A stretch of 47,322 bases of DNA from Pseudomonadota bacterium. GTDB taxonomy: Bacteria; Pseudomonadota; Gammaproteobacteria; Berkiellales; Berkiellaceae. The stretch covers positions 105,638-152,959 of the forward strand of contig JAFECS010000015.1 of assembly GCA_018241965.1 (NCBI GenBank), written 5' to 3'. Positions 14,751 to 23,143 of this stretch are shown here, in pieces. Positions within the stretch are counted from its first letter, which is position 1; each line of letters starts with the position of its first letter. Under the pieces are notes generated by a model. It worked only from the letters and a program-made list of their open reading frames with translations, did not search any database and was not told where the DNA came from. The position numbers were made by a program, and so were the translations under genes.

Positions 14751-16376
14751 GTGACCAATTATCAAGTTTTAGCACGCAAATGGCGGCCCAAAACTTTCGC
14801 CAGCCTAAAGGGTCAAGAGCATGTTACACGCGCACTTATCAATGCGATAACCCGCGGGGAATGTCATCATGCTTATCTTTTTACCGGCACACGTGGTGTG
14901 GGCAAAACCAGTTTAGCCAGAATTTTAGCCAAGTGTTTTAACTGTGAACAAGGCCTAAGTGCTACGCCTTGCGGTGAGTGCAATGCCTGCGTGAGTATTG
15001 ACGAAGGTCGTTTTGTCGATTTAATCGAAGTTGATGCCGCCTCACGTACCCGTGTCGAAGACACGCGCGAATTATTAGAAAATGTACAATACGCCCCGAC
15101 GGTGGGTCGTTATAAAATCTACCTTATCGATGAAGTGCACATGCTATCAACGCATAGCTTTAACGCACTTTTAAAAACACTCGAAGAGCCTCCGCCTCAC
15201 GTTAAATTTATTTTAGCCACTACCGATCCGGAGCGCATTCCAGTAACGGTGTTGTCGCGTTGTTTACGTTTTGTACTCAAAGCGTTAAGCGAGGGGGAAA
15301 TTGCAGCGCAATTGGCACAAATCCTCAATGCGCAAGACTTCCCTTATGAAGAGCGTGCGCTTTTGGCTCTTGCTAAAGCCGCCACTGGCAGCATGCGCGA
15401 TGCGTTAAGTTTGCTTGAGCAAGCCATTGCCTTTGGAAATGGTGCTTTAAAAGCTGATGCGGTAGAAGAAATGTTAGGAATTGGCTATGAGCGTTATTTA
15501 CCCACACTATTGACCGCCATAGAAGAAAGTAATGTGCAACGTGCTTTGGAGATAGTGCAAGAAATGGCGCTAATAGGGGCCGATTATGCACAAAGTTTAG
15601 CTGCGCTTTTACAAATATTGCATGGGCTTGCTATAGCACAAGCCTTAAAGAGCGATACGATTGCGCAATTTGCCAATTTAACGCAAGAACTACTTACCTT
15701 TAAAGATAAATTTAGCCAAGAAACAGTGCAGCTACTTTATCAAATAGGTTTAATGGGGCAAAAAGATCTTCCCTTTGCGCCAAATGCGCGCGTAGGTTTT
15801 GAGATGATCTTGCTGCGCATGATGGTGTTTTTACCTAAAGAGAAAACGCAAATAACAAGGCAGCCTGAGGCGCAAATAAAGACGCAAATAACGCCACAAG
15901 CTTTGCCGCAAGTTGAGCCACCAAAGCCGCAAGTTGAGCCACCAAAACTGCAAGCTGAGCCGCAAATAAAAAGTGCGGTGACTGTTTTACCAGAGGCGCC
16001 GTTAACGCTGAACTGGATAGAGCTTATCCCCAAACTGGGGCTGAGCGGCTTAACCTTAATGTTGGTTAAAAACTGCATTGTTACTAAGTGGGAGGCCGAT
16101 ACCTTAGTGTTAACCTTGGATGTTGTTCAAAAAACTTGTTTAAATGCGCAACGTCAAACGCAAATTCAAGAAGCACTCACCCATTATTTTTCTAAACCTA
16201 TTAAATTAAGCATTCTGATTGGTGAAGTGGGGGTCGATTCTCCGGTTAAAGTAGAGCAAGCGAATGCGCAATTAAAAGTGCAAGAAGCCAATAGTTCGAT
16301 TATGCAAGATAAAGTCGTACAAAATATTCTTTCAACATTTGATGCAACGGTTGAAAAAATTACCGTTAAAGAGTAA
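14751..16376 (+). CDS. dnaX: DNA polymerase III subunits gamma and tau
   Basis: 541-aa clamp-loader ATPase. From the GTG at 14751: YQVLARKWRPKTF (3-15), Walker A GTRGVGKTS (46-54), zinc cysteines in KCFNCEQ...PCGECNAC (62-80), DEVH (127-130), LKTLEEPPPHVKF and TTDPERIPVTVLSRC (sensor region, Arg finger at SRC). A Pro/Gln-rich linker (about 380-405, with an 18-bp tandem duplication at 15905-15957) precedes the C-terminal tau domain that binds the polymerase and helicase. The frame stays open to 14640, but that stretch is the SRP RNA, so the true start is the GTG preceded by GGAAAA. No A-AAA-AAG slippery heptamer in the correct frame is apparent, so a programmed gamma frameshift is not supported here. 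First gene of dnaX-ybaB-recR. Confidence 0.95.
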   Translation: MTNYQVLARKWRPKTFASLKGQEHVTRALINAITRGECHHAYLFTGTRGVGKTSLARILAKCFNCEQGLSATPCGECNACVSIDEGRFVDLIEVDAASRTRVEDTRELLENVQYAPTVGRYKIYLIDEVHMLSTHSFNALLKTLEEPPPHVKFILATTDPERIPVTVLSRCLRFVLKALSEGEIAAQLAQILNAQDFPYEERALLALAKAATGSMRDALSLLEQAIAFGNGALKADAVEEMLGIGYERYLPTLLTAIEESNVQRALEIVQEMALIGADYAQSLAALLQILHGLAIAQALKSDTIAQFANLTQELLTFKDKFSQETVQLLYQIGLMGQKDLPFAPNARVGFEMILLRMMVFLPKEKTQITRQPEAQIKTQITPQALPQVEPPKPQVEPPKLQAEPQIKSAVTVLPEAPLTLNWIELIPKLGLSGLTLMLVKNCIVTKWEADTLVLTLDVVQKTCLNAQRQTQIQEALTHYFSKPIKLSILIGEVGVDSPVKVEQANAQLKVQEANSSIMQDKVVQNILSTFDATVEKITVKE

Positions 16377-16391
16377 TCACAAGAGGTTTAT

Positions 16392-16745
16392 GTGGATAGT
16401 AAAGATATACAATCAATGATGGCAAACTTAATGCAAAATGCGCAAAAGCTACAAGAAAATATGCGTAATGCCTATCAAGAAGTGGCTGATAATAGTACTG
16501 CAATTGTTCAAGGAAAAGCAGGTGGCGATCTGGTGGTGGCGCATGTTAACTTAAAAATGCAAGTTACCAAAATCGATATGCAACCGGCTTTATTTGAAGA
16601 AAAACCGGAAGTGATAGCTGAATTAGTTGCTGGCGCAGTAAATCAGGGATTAGCCCAAGCACAAGCGGCCATGAAACAAGAAATGATGCAAAAAGCCAAG
16701 AATTTAGGATTACCTGCTGAACTTTTAGCCCAAATGCGAGGATAA
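16392..16745 (+). CDS. ybaB: YbaB/EbfC family nucleoid-associated protein
   Basis: 117 aa, the usual length. The family pattern is visible: [22 protein letters not shown] (amphipathic N-terminal helix), [23 protein letters not shown] (central sheet), and [41 protein letters not shown] C-terminal helices. YbaB dimers bind DNA and are almost always encoded between dnaX and recR, as here. The start is GTG at 16392 with AAGAGG ahead; the ATG two bases upstream is in another frame. The next gene starts 4 bp after its stop. Function in nucleoid structure or repair is known only in outline. Confidence 0.95.
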   Translation: MDSKDIQSMMANLMQNAQKLQENMRNAYQEVADNSTAIVQGKAGGDLVVAHVNLKMQVTKIDMQPALFEEKPEVIAELVAGAVNQGLAQAQAAMKQEMMQKAKNLGLPAELLAQMRG

Positions 16746-16749
16746 AGGA

Positions 16750-17346
16750 TTGTCTTTTAGTCCACTGCTAAAACAATTGATCGAAGCTTTTCGAGTGTTG
16801 CCAGGTGTTGGCCCCAAAAGCGCTCAGCGGATGGCCTTCTATTTGCTAGAGCGAGACAGAGAAGGCGGTCAACGCTTAGCGCATCTTTTAACGCAAGCTA
16901 TTAAACAAGTAGGACAATGTGAACATTGTCGTATTTTGTGTGAAAAACCGGTTTGCGCTATCTGCGACAACAAAAATCGCGATCGTAGTTTATTGTGTGT
17001 GGTCCAGGGTCCTGCCCATGTGGCTGCTATTGAACAAACAGGCGGTTATCCTGGTTTATATTTTGTGCTTCAAGGTCATTTATCCCCTATCGATGGGCGC
17101 GGCCCCAAAGAAATTGGTATAGATGCATTTGTGCGAAGAATTAGTACTAATACTGTTAAAGAAGTGGTGTTGGCAACGAATTCTACCGTAGAAGGTGAAG
17201 CAACCGCTTATTATATAGCCGATTTAGTGAAATCCCACAATATCAAAGTCACGCGCATTGCCCACGGCGTGCCCATGGGCGGAGAGTTGGAATATATTGA
17301 TGGGGGCACTTTAGCCAAAGCATTATTAGATAGAACCTTAGTATAA
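16750..17346 (+). CDS. recR: Recombination mediator protein RecR
   Basis: 198 aa, normal for RecR, which works with RecO (and RecF) to load RecA on SSB-coated gapped DNA. Features in order: helix-hairpin-helix [21 protein letters not shown] (14-34); C4 zinc finger [18 protein letters not shown] (57-74); Toprim domain [27 protein letters not shown]...[11 protein letters not shown]; and C-terminal [22 protein letters not shown] Walker-B region (here [17 protein letters not shown]). The start is TTG at 16750, with AAAGGA just ahead. It is tightly linked to ybaB and is followed by htpG after 15 bases. Confidence 0.96.
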   Translation: MSFSPLLKQLIEAFRVLPGVGPKSAQRMAFYLLERDREGGQRLAHLLTQAIKQVGQCEHCRILCEKPVCAICDNKNRDRSLLCVVQGPAHVAAIEQTGGYPGLYFVLQGHLSPIDGRGPKEIGIDAFVRRISTNTVKEVVLATNSTVEGEATAYYIADLVKSHNIKVTRIAHGVPMGGELEYIDGGTLAKALLDRTLV

Positions 17347-17361
17347 TTTTTCGAGGAAAGT

Positions 17362-19314
17362 ATGAGTACCGTTGCTGCAAAAGAAACCCGTGGCTTTCAA
17401 ACAGAAGTAAAGCAATTATTGCATTTGATGATCCATGCCTTATACAGCAATAAAGAAATATTCTTAAGAGAGCTTATTTCTAATGCATCCGATGCGGCGG
17501 ATAAACTTCGTTTTGAAGCCATTTCAAATCCCTCTATGTATGAAGGGGATTCTGAGCTTGCTATTCATATCACTTATGACAAAGACGCCAAAACCATCAC
17601 CATTTCAGATAATGGGATTGGGATGTCTCGTGAAGAAGCCATTAATAATTTAGGCACCATTGCAAAATCTGGTACCCAGGAATTTTTAAAATCTCTCACT
17701 GGCGATCAAGTTAAGGATCGCCATTTAATTGGACAGTTTGGCGTCGGTTTTTATTCTAGTTTTATTGTGGCAGATAAAGTTACTGTGAAAACCCGTCGTG
17801 CCGGGTTAAAAGCTGATGAGGGCGTTTGCTGGGAATCGACCGGAGAAGGTGATTACACGGTTGAAACTATAGAAAAAGCAAAACACGGTACGGATATTAT
17901 TTTACATTTAAAAGAAACCGAAGAAGATTTCTTAAATGGGTTGCGTCTACGTCATATTGTGACGAAATATTCTGATCATATTAATTTGCCTGTTTACATG
18001 AAAAAGGAAGACTACAGCGCGCTATTAAAAGGCGAAGAAGAAAAACCAGAAGATAAAGATCAAAAAGATGAAATTGTGAATCGCGCCAGTGCGCTGTGGG
18101 TGGTGCCTAAAAGCGAAATCGAAGATGAAGCTTATTGTGAATTTTATAAGCATGTTGCGCATGACTTTGAAGATCCACTTGTTTGGGCACACAATAAGGT
18201 GGAAGGAAAGCTAGAATACATTACCCTGTTATATATTCCTGCACGTGCGCCGTTTGATTTATGGCAAGCCAATAAGCCTCGTGGGCTTAAGCTTTATGTT
18301 AAACGCGTCTTTATTATGGATAACGCCGAGCAATTCTTACCCAACTATTTGCGTTTTGTTAGAGGCATTATCGACAGCAATGATTTACCACTCAATATTT
18401 CTCGTGAAATCCTGCAAAGCAATAGAACCGTAGATTCTATTCGTACCTTTATTGTAAAACGTGTGCTGACAATGCTTTCAGATTTATCCAAAGAAAATAG
18501 TGATAAATATATACAATTTTGGCATGAGTTTGGTTTGGTGTTAAAGGAAGGCCCTGCTGAAGATTTTGCCAATAAAGAAGCCATTGCTAAGTTGCTACGT
18601 TTTTCAACCACGCACATGAACAATGAAAAGCAAGATGTTTCTTTAGATGATTACATTTCCCGCATGAAAGAAGGGCAAGATAAAATTTATTATATTGCTG
18701 CAGAAACCTTTAATGCAGCCAAACACAGCCCGCATTTAGAAATTTTCAACGCCAAAGGCATTGAAGTCATTTTAATGTATGACAGAATCGATGAATGGCT
18801 GATGTCGCATTTAAATGAATATGAAAAGAAAAAGTTTCAGTCAGTGGCTATTGGGTCTATAGAAGAGCTTGATTTTGCTAAAGACAAAGAAGAAAAATCA
18901 GAAGATAAAAAAACTTTAGAACAAGAAAAGGACGATTTTAAAGACACACTTGCCAAAGTGAAAGACACCTTAAAAGACAAAATCCAAGATGTGCGCTTAA
19001 CAGCACGTTTAACCTCTTCACCCTCTTGTGTGGTGGCAGAAGAAGGACAAATGACGCAGCAAATGCAACGCCTCATGCGATCAGCAGGGCAAACGATTAA
19101 TACCAAACCCATTTTGGAATTAAATCCGCACCATTTATTGGTTATGCGCTTAAAAACAGAAACGGATCAAAAAAGTTTTGAGGATTTAAGCAATATCTTG
19201 TTTGACCAAGCCATTTTGGCCGAAGGGGGGCAGTTGGATGATCCAGCAACCTTTGTTCGAAAATTTAACGAGCTTCTTGTGCATGTGGCCAGCAAAGGTA
19301 ATGGTCGTGGGTAA
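17362..19314 (+). CDS. htpG: Hsp90 chaperone HtpG
   Basis: 650-aa ATP-dependent chaperone of the cytoplasm. The GHKL ATPase domain shows the ATP-site motifs [42 protein letters not shown] (ATP lid) and [12 protein letters not shown] charged linker lies around 225-240 ([10 protein letters not shown]), followed by the middle domain ([46 protein letters not shown] with the catalytic Arg) and the C-terminal dimerisation domain. A second acidic/lysine stretch ([19 protein letters not shown], about 507-525) is a little longer than in E. coli. Ribosome site GAGGAAAG precedes the ATG. A perfect terminator follows the stop immediately (19319-19345). No sigma-32-like promoter was recognised between recR and htpG. 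Confidence 0.97.
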   Translation: MSTVAAKETRGFQTEVKQLLHLMIHALYSNKEIFLRELISNASDAADKLRFEAISNPSMYEGDSELAIHITYDKDAKTITISDNGIGMSREEAINNLGTIAKSGTQEFLKSLTGDQVKDRHLIGQFGVGFYSSFIVADKVTVKTRRAGLKADEGVCWESTGEGDYTVETIEKAKHGTDIILHLKETEEDFLNGLRLRHIVTKYSDHINLPVYMKKEDYSALLKGEEEKPEDKDQKDEIVNRASALWVVPKSEIEDEAYCEFYKHVAHDFEDPLVWAHNKVEGKLEYITLLYIPARAPFDLWQANKPRGLKLYVKRVFIMDNAEQFLPNYLRFVRGIIDSNDLPLNISREILQSNRTVDSIRTFIVKRVLTMLSDLSKENSDKYIQFWHEFGLVLKEGPAEDFANKEAIAKLLRFSTTHMNNEKQDVSLDDYISRMKEGQDKIYYIAAETFNAAKHSPHLEIFNAKGIEVILMYDRIDEWLMSHLNEYEKKKFQSVAIGSIEELDFAKDKEEKSEDKKTLEQEKDDFKDTLAKVKDTLKDKIQDVRLTARLTSSPSCVVAEEGQMTQQMQRLMRSAGQTINTKPILELNPHHLLVMRLKTETDQKSFEDLSNILFDQAILAEGGQLDDPATFVRKFNELLVHVASKGNGRG

Positions 19315-20998
19315 AATCAAGGGAAGCACTGCTTCCCTTTTTATTGCCTTCATGTTAATAAGCCAGCAAGTTTGTTCAGAAAATAGCGCCATTGCCCGCT
19401 TTAATAATATTGACTCTATTAAAAATGGCATTCAAACACAGCAGTATAGTTGTGAGCAATTGATTGGGGAATACATCAATAGAATCCTTCAAGAAGATAT
19501 GCGTTTTGATGAAAAACATTTGCCACTTAACACCATTGTTTATATTAATCCATTTGCACTGGCGCAGGCTAAAGCATTAGATGCAGAATTTGCAGTAAAT
19601 AAAAAAGTCACTAAAGCCCTCCATTGCGTCCCTGTGCTGCTCAAAGATAACATTCATACTATCGATATGCCCACGCAAGTGGGCTCTTATGCCATGCAAA
19701 TGTCATGGCCACCCTTTGATGCCACTATCGTTAAAAAGTTACGTGAACAAGGGGCCATTATGTTGGCCAAAACAGCAATGGCAGAATTTGCGATGCCACC
19801 AGCTGATACCAATTCTTTGGTAGGAATAACAGGCAATGCTTATGATCCAAATTTAACCCCAGGTGGTTCCAGTGGTGGAGCAGCAAGTGGTGTTGCTTAT
19901 GGCTTTGGGGTTATTGGAATTGGTTCTGATAATTCTGGTTCTATCAGAGGGCCGGCAGGCTTAAATGGCCTATTAGGGTTAAGACCAAGCTATGGTTTAG
20001 TGAGCGTGGAAGGCACTTTTCCTTTAGGAGAGTTAAATGGTGTCTTTGGACCCATCGTTTATGACTTTGCTGATTTAGTGAAAGTGCTAGAGGTGATTAC
20101 TGGTGAGGATAAACAAGATTTTAGAACCAAAGATATTAAATCTTTTGACACCGCTTTAGAAGATTTACTCAAAGTAGCACTTAAAGATAAGCGTATTGGT
20201 ATCATTACTAAAACAGACAAAACCATTGATTATCTGCATGATGAACAAGCTAAAAAGATAGTTGAAGAAATTTTCACAAGATTAAAATCGCTAGGCATAC
20301 AGATTGTGCCTGATATTTCTTTAGAGAAATTTAATACCGATAATTCTGATCTTTTGGTGGGAGGCTCAGCATATATTAATCAATATTTGTTAAAAGGTTA
20401 TTCTCCACGAATGAATATAGCCGATTTTTGTGCAAGCACTCGCACTGATAGATTGGGCAAACCAGCTGAATGTAAAAAGTGGATAAAAAGCGATCCTGGT
20501 ATAAACTCTGCGCTTTATCACTCTAAACGTAAAATGTTTAAAGATAATCTGGCCATCATCAACCACATTATGGATAAACATCAATTAGATGCGCTTTTGT
20601 ATCTGGTACAAAAGCCCTATTACCCTGAAGGCATCTTTAGCAAAGAGCATTTTACCTATATTGCTTCTAATGCCGGATTGCCAGCCATTGTAATCAGAGG
20701 GCCCATGACAGAGCATGATTTACCAAGGCCAACATTTTTACAATTGATTGGCCGTAAATTTGATGAGAAAACCTTACTTGCCATCATTGGGCAATATGAA
20801 GCGCATTGGCAACCAGAGAGACCGGGCAAAATTCAAAGTACAGGTGGCATGGCTTTTAAAGATATTGCCGCTTTTAATAGTTACAAACAACAGCTTGCTC
20901 CAGCTTTATATCAATATATGAAAGAAGAAAAAATAAATACCGACAATTTAACGAGAGAAAAGTGGCAAGCTTTTTTGTTAAAAAAAATTGATAAGTGA
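19301..20998 (+). CDS. Amidase signature family protein, probably exported
   Basis: About 565 aa. The amidase signature is complete: [12 protein letters not shown] (catalytic Lys), [46 protein letters not shown], which includes the cis-Ser and nucleophile Ser of the Ser-cisSer-Lys triad. Enzymes of this family hydrolyse peptide, fatty or aromatic amides; the substrate here is unknown. From the ATG at 19301 the N-terminus is [28 protein letters not shown], with a basic start, hydrophobic core and likely cut after VCS, so export is expected. That ATG has AAAGG ahead and overlaps the htpG stop by 14 bp. A TTG at 19202 is in frame but deep in htpG and is rejected. The in-frame ATG at 19352 would remove the signal peptide. 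A terminator hairpin lies in codons 7-15, so expression may depend on read-through from htpG. Confidence 0.85.
   Translation: MVVGKIKGSTASLFIAFMLISQQVCSENSAIARFNNIDSIKNGIQTQQYSCEQLIGEYINRILQEDMRFDEKHLPLNTIVYINPFALAQAKALDAEFAVNKKVTKALHCVPVLLKDNIHTIDMPTQVGSYAMQMSWPPFDATIVKKLREQGAIMLAKTAMAEFAMPPADTNSLVGITGNAYDPNLTPGGSSGGAASGVAYGFGVIGIGSDNSGSIRGPAGLNGLLGLRPSYGLVSVEGTFPLGELNGVFGPIVYDFADLVKVLEVITGEDKQDFRTKDIKSFDTALEDLLKVALKDKRIGIITKTDKTIDYLHDEQAKKIVEEIFTRLKSLGIQIVPDISLEKFNTDNSDLLVGGSAYINQYLLKGYSPRMNIADFCASTRTDRLGKPAECKKWIKSDPGINSALYHSKRKMFKDNLAIINHIMDKHQLDALLYLVQKPYYPEGIFSKEHFTYIASNAGLPAIVIRGPMTEHDLPRPTFLQLIGRKFDEKTLLAIIGQYEAHWQPERPGKIQSTGGMAFKDIAAFNSYKQQLAPALYQYMKEEKINTDNLTREKWQAFLLKKIDK
19319..19345 (+). 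terminator. Rho-independent terminator after htpG, inside the next gene
   Basis: A 9-bp perfect stem AAGGGAAGC (19319-19327), loop ACT, then GCTTCCCTT (19331-19339) running into TTTATT. It begins 4 bases after the htpG stop, so it should terminate the htpG transcript. It also lies in the first ~15 codons of the amidase reading frame. Confidence 0.85.
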
Positions 20999-21005
20999 AT
21001 GTTGC

Positions 21006-21030
21006 AAGAACATGTCCTTATGTTCTTTGA
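21006..21030. terminator. Hairpin between convergent genes, possible bidirectional terminator
   Basis: AAGAACAT (21006-21013) and ATGTTCTT (21020-21027) form an 8-bp stem with a 6-base loop, lying 8 bp after the amidase stop and 15 bp before the end of the leftward gene. The T-rich flank is weak (TGATTT), so this is a candidate only. Confidence 0.45.
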
Positions 21031-21044
21031 TTTAATTAAGATAA

Positions 21045-21737
21045 TTATTGTTGGACTCTCAAGGGTGACTTAGGGCTGGTGCCAAGCTCTATTTTTACCT
21101 CATTTTCCTCTGAAGAAGAACTTCTGAGGATGCGCGCTTGGCTCGATTTAAGATCTAAGTGATGCACTAATGCAGGGGTAGTTTTAAGTAGAAGGTTTTT
21201 TTCATTGAATGAACGAACGAATTCTTTTGCAATATCGCGCGAATAAACTCTTTTGCTAAGCTCAGATTTTACATTTTCATCTAGTGCTAATAAAGTAGAA
21301 AATTGTGTCAACACTTCATTTTGATTTGCAGCATCCGCTTTACAAAGACCAATTCTGGGATCTTCTGCTAACAAGGATAAACTACCTTCTGTGGTGCTAT
21401 AAGCCACAATTTCAGCATTGGGACATGTACTTAAAGCAAAACTAAAAATATCTGTTACGGCGACAGGTTGTGAGGGAAACCCATAATTTGATTCGATAAT
21501 AAAACCAGCAACAGAGCGATAATCAAAATCGTACCCAAGCGTTTCACGTACTCTTTCGAGTTGACGATCTGTATGCGCTTGCATTGAGGTAACGTGGGCC
21601 GATTTTTCTGGTAAAGGTATTGAAATAACGCGCATTTTATCTGCATCTTGACCAATATTTTTAAATTCACGTTCAAATAATTTAGGCAATAATCGCGCAT
21701 TAATCGGATTATGTAGCATAAGTATGAATGTTTTCAC
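21045..21737 (-). CDS. Uncharacterised protein, possible receiver-like fold
   Basis: 230 aa, not recognised. The first ~150 residues alternate predicted strands and helices: MRVISIPLP, SVAGFIIESNYGF, IFSFALSTCPNAEIVAYSTTEGSLSLLAEDPRIGLCKAD. The order (acid-rich loop, helix, hydrophobic strand ending in ST, helix, then CKAD where receiver domains have K-P) is faintly like a degenerate response-regulator receiver domain, but the phospho-acceptor Asp is not obvious. The last 35 residues are Ser/Glu/Lys-rich and probably disordered (RSSSSEENEVK). The start is GTG with AGGAG 8 bases ahead, so translation is credible. It stands alone between convergent and codirectional neighbours with no informative context. 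Confidence 0.65.
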   Translation of the reverse strand: MKTFILMLHNPINARLLPKLFEREFKNIGQDADKMRVISIPLPEKSAHVTSMQAHTDRQLERVRETLGYDFDYRSVAGFIIESNYGFPSQPVAVTDIFSFALSTCPNAEIVAYSTTEGSLSLLAEDPRIGLCKADAANQNEVLTQFSTLLALDENVKSELSKRVYSRDIAKEFVRSFNEKNLLLKTTPALVHHLDLKSSQARILRSSSSEENEVKIELGTSPKSPLRVQQ

Positions 21738-21846
21738 GGCAGACTCCTATAGTAAGCTGCCATTATAACATAGATAAATAAACATATGACGCAGAAAATC
21801 TTAAAAATATAGCCAAGCAAAATGAGTGTGCATGCACTAAATGATT

Positions 21847-22749
21847 TTATTTATCAGAACATATAGTTTTTGTGCGCCCCTCAAGCGCCACAAACAACAA
21901 GCCAGTAAATATCAGCAACATTGCGATTTTCATACTTGCGGTAATGGGTTCATCTAGAATGAGATGTGAGGAAATCACACCCGTTAAAGGCACCCCTAAC
22001 AAACCAAGAGAAACAGTAATGGCAGGCAATTTTCGCCCTACAATAGTAATTAGCCAATAGGCAATGCCAGCCGCTAAAATGCCGGTATAAATCATGGCTA
22101 AAATAGCAGGTTGAGACCATTCAATAGTAGGATTGGGATCATCAATCAGCGCGAAAATTAAGGCAAGTACCGCGCCCACCAATAATTGCCAGGGCAATAA
22201 TTGAAGGGGGGAAAGCGAGCTTTGCATATTTTTAGTGCAGCAAATAGCAATGGCAAATAAAATGGCTGCACATAACAAAATGCCATGGCCATAGAGCATT
22301 TCAACAGACCAAGTGAGATCCCAAGGGCTAAATAAAATCATAATACCCAAAAACCCAAGAATTAATCCCATTAATTTATTACGATTCAGTTTTTCATTTA
22401 AAAATAAAATGGCAATGGGCGTGGCAAAGAGCGGCACGGTATAGACCAAAATAGCTGAACGTCCTGGGTTAACATGTTGTAAACCTAAGTTGATGCAGCT
22501 GGTGAATAGAGCTAATTGGAGTATGCCAATGATAAAAATAAGGGGAAGCTCTTGCTTGCCAGGAAGTGTGAGTTGGCCGCGAATTGTCACTAACAAAAAC
22601 ATAAAGCCGCAGCCCACTATCATGCGGATGGCCGAATGCCATAGCGCAGGCATATAGTCCATGCCAATGCGATTCATGGGCCAATTAATGCCCCAAATCA
22701 GCACCACGGCAAGGAGTAAAAAATAGAGGTTTTTATTGTGATTTAACAT
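21847..22749 (-). CDS. EamA family (DMT superfamily) transporter
   Basis: 300 aa with ten hydrophobic helices in two EamA repeats. LAVVLIWGINWPMNRIGMDYMPALWHSAIRM is the typical first repeat start; GRSAILVYTVPLFATPIAILFLNEKLNRNKLMGLILGFLGIMILF ends the first half, and GILAAGIAYWLITIVGRKLPAITVSLGLLGVPLTGVISSHLILDEPI ends the second, with the conserved P-x-x-A/G helix and acidic E-P turn. Members export amino acids or metabolites; the substrate is unknown. The frame is open another 48 codons upstream but that part has no family features, and the start at 22749 gives standard length. The ribosome site is weak. Confidence 0.88.
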   Translation of the reverse strand: MLNHNKNLYFLLLAVVLIWGINWPMNRIGMDYMPALWHSAIRMIVGCGFMFLLVTIRGQLTLPGKQELPLIFIIGILQLALFTSCINLGLQHVNPGRSAILVYTVPLFATPIAILFLNEKLNRNKLMGLILGFLGIMILFSPWDLTWSVEMLYGHGILLCAAILFAIAICCTKNMQSSLSPLQLLPWQLLVGAVLALIFALIDDPNPTIEWSQPAILAMIYTGILAAGIAYWLITIVGRKLPAITVSLGLLGVPLTGVISSHLILDEPITASMKIAMLLIFTGLLFVALEGRTKTICSDK

Positions 22750-23143
22750 GCTTAACTGCGGAATAGTAGAATATTCCAATTGTAAGCTAAATAAAGCCTT
22801 TGTGGAAGAAAAAAGCCCCCACCAAGCAGAATCCACGACACAAGTAGTTGACAGAATTAGCCAACTATTCGCTGAGTGACATAAGAAATCCATCTGGTGT
22901 TAGGCTGATGCAGAGCAGATTTGGCATTAGCTGGCGCATAGCTTGTGTGCGCACTAAAATCTATCATCAGTGTATGTGCTTCTTCTTCATAGTAAACCCC
23001 ATACCAAAATAAGCACTAAGTCATTCAATTTTCAGGAAATTTTGGCTTTGCCAAAATTCTTGCCAATCTATGAAACTTTAAGGCATCCGTTTAAGTCAAT
23101 TTATATATATATAGAATAAATTTAGATTAGCGCAGGAACTACT
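22750..23143. other. 394-bp intergenic region between the EamA and macro-domain genes
   Basis: No complete gene is evident. A minus-strand open stretch without a start (22857-23015) is listed separately. A hairpin with arms AATTTTGGC (23038-23046) and GCCAAAATT (23050-23058) lies 85 bp before the macro gene, without a following T-run. A very AT-rich segment (TTATATATATATAGAATAAA, 23101-23120) contains a TAGAAT -10-like box at 23112 and is a plausible promoter for the macro gene, but no convincing -35 box is seen. Confidence 0.6.
22857..23015 (-). pseudogene. Possible decayed coding fragment
   Basis: On the minus strand a frame of 52 codons runs to TAA at 22857-22859 and reads like protein (WYGVYYEEEAHTL, then HQPNTRWISYVTQRIVG). 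It has no usable start near its 5' end, where a TAG precedes it. I do not recognise a family. It may be the remnant of a gene lost upstream of the EamA gene, or chance. Confidence 0.22.

Noticed and set aside
15830..15980. Possible programmed frameshift (gamma/tau) signal in dnaX
   Set aside because: A-rich runs are present near the linker, but none is an X-XXY-YYZ heptamer in the reading frame.
19202..19300. Longer amidase starting at TTG 19202
   Set aside because: It would lie deep inside htpG, has no ribosome site and hides the signal peptide; the ATG at 19301 fits better.
22750..22893. 48-codon N-terminal extension of the EamA transporter
   Set aside because: The extension is not membrane-like, and the start at 22749 gives the standard length and first helix.
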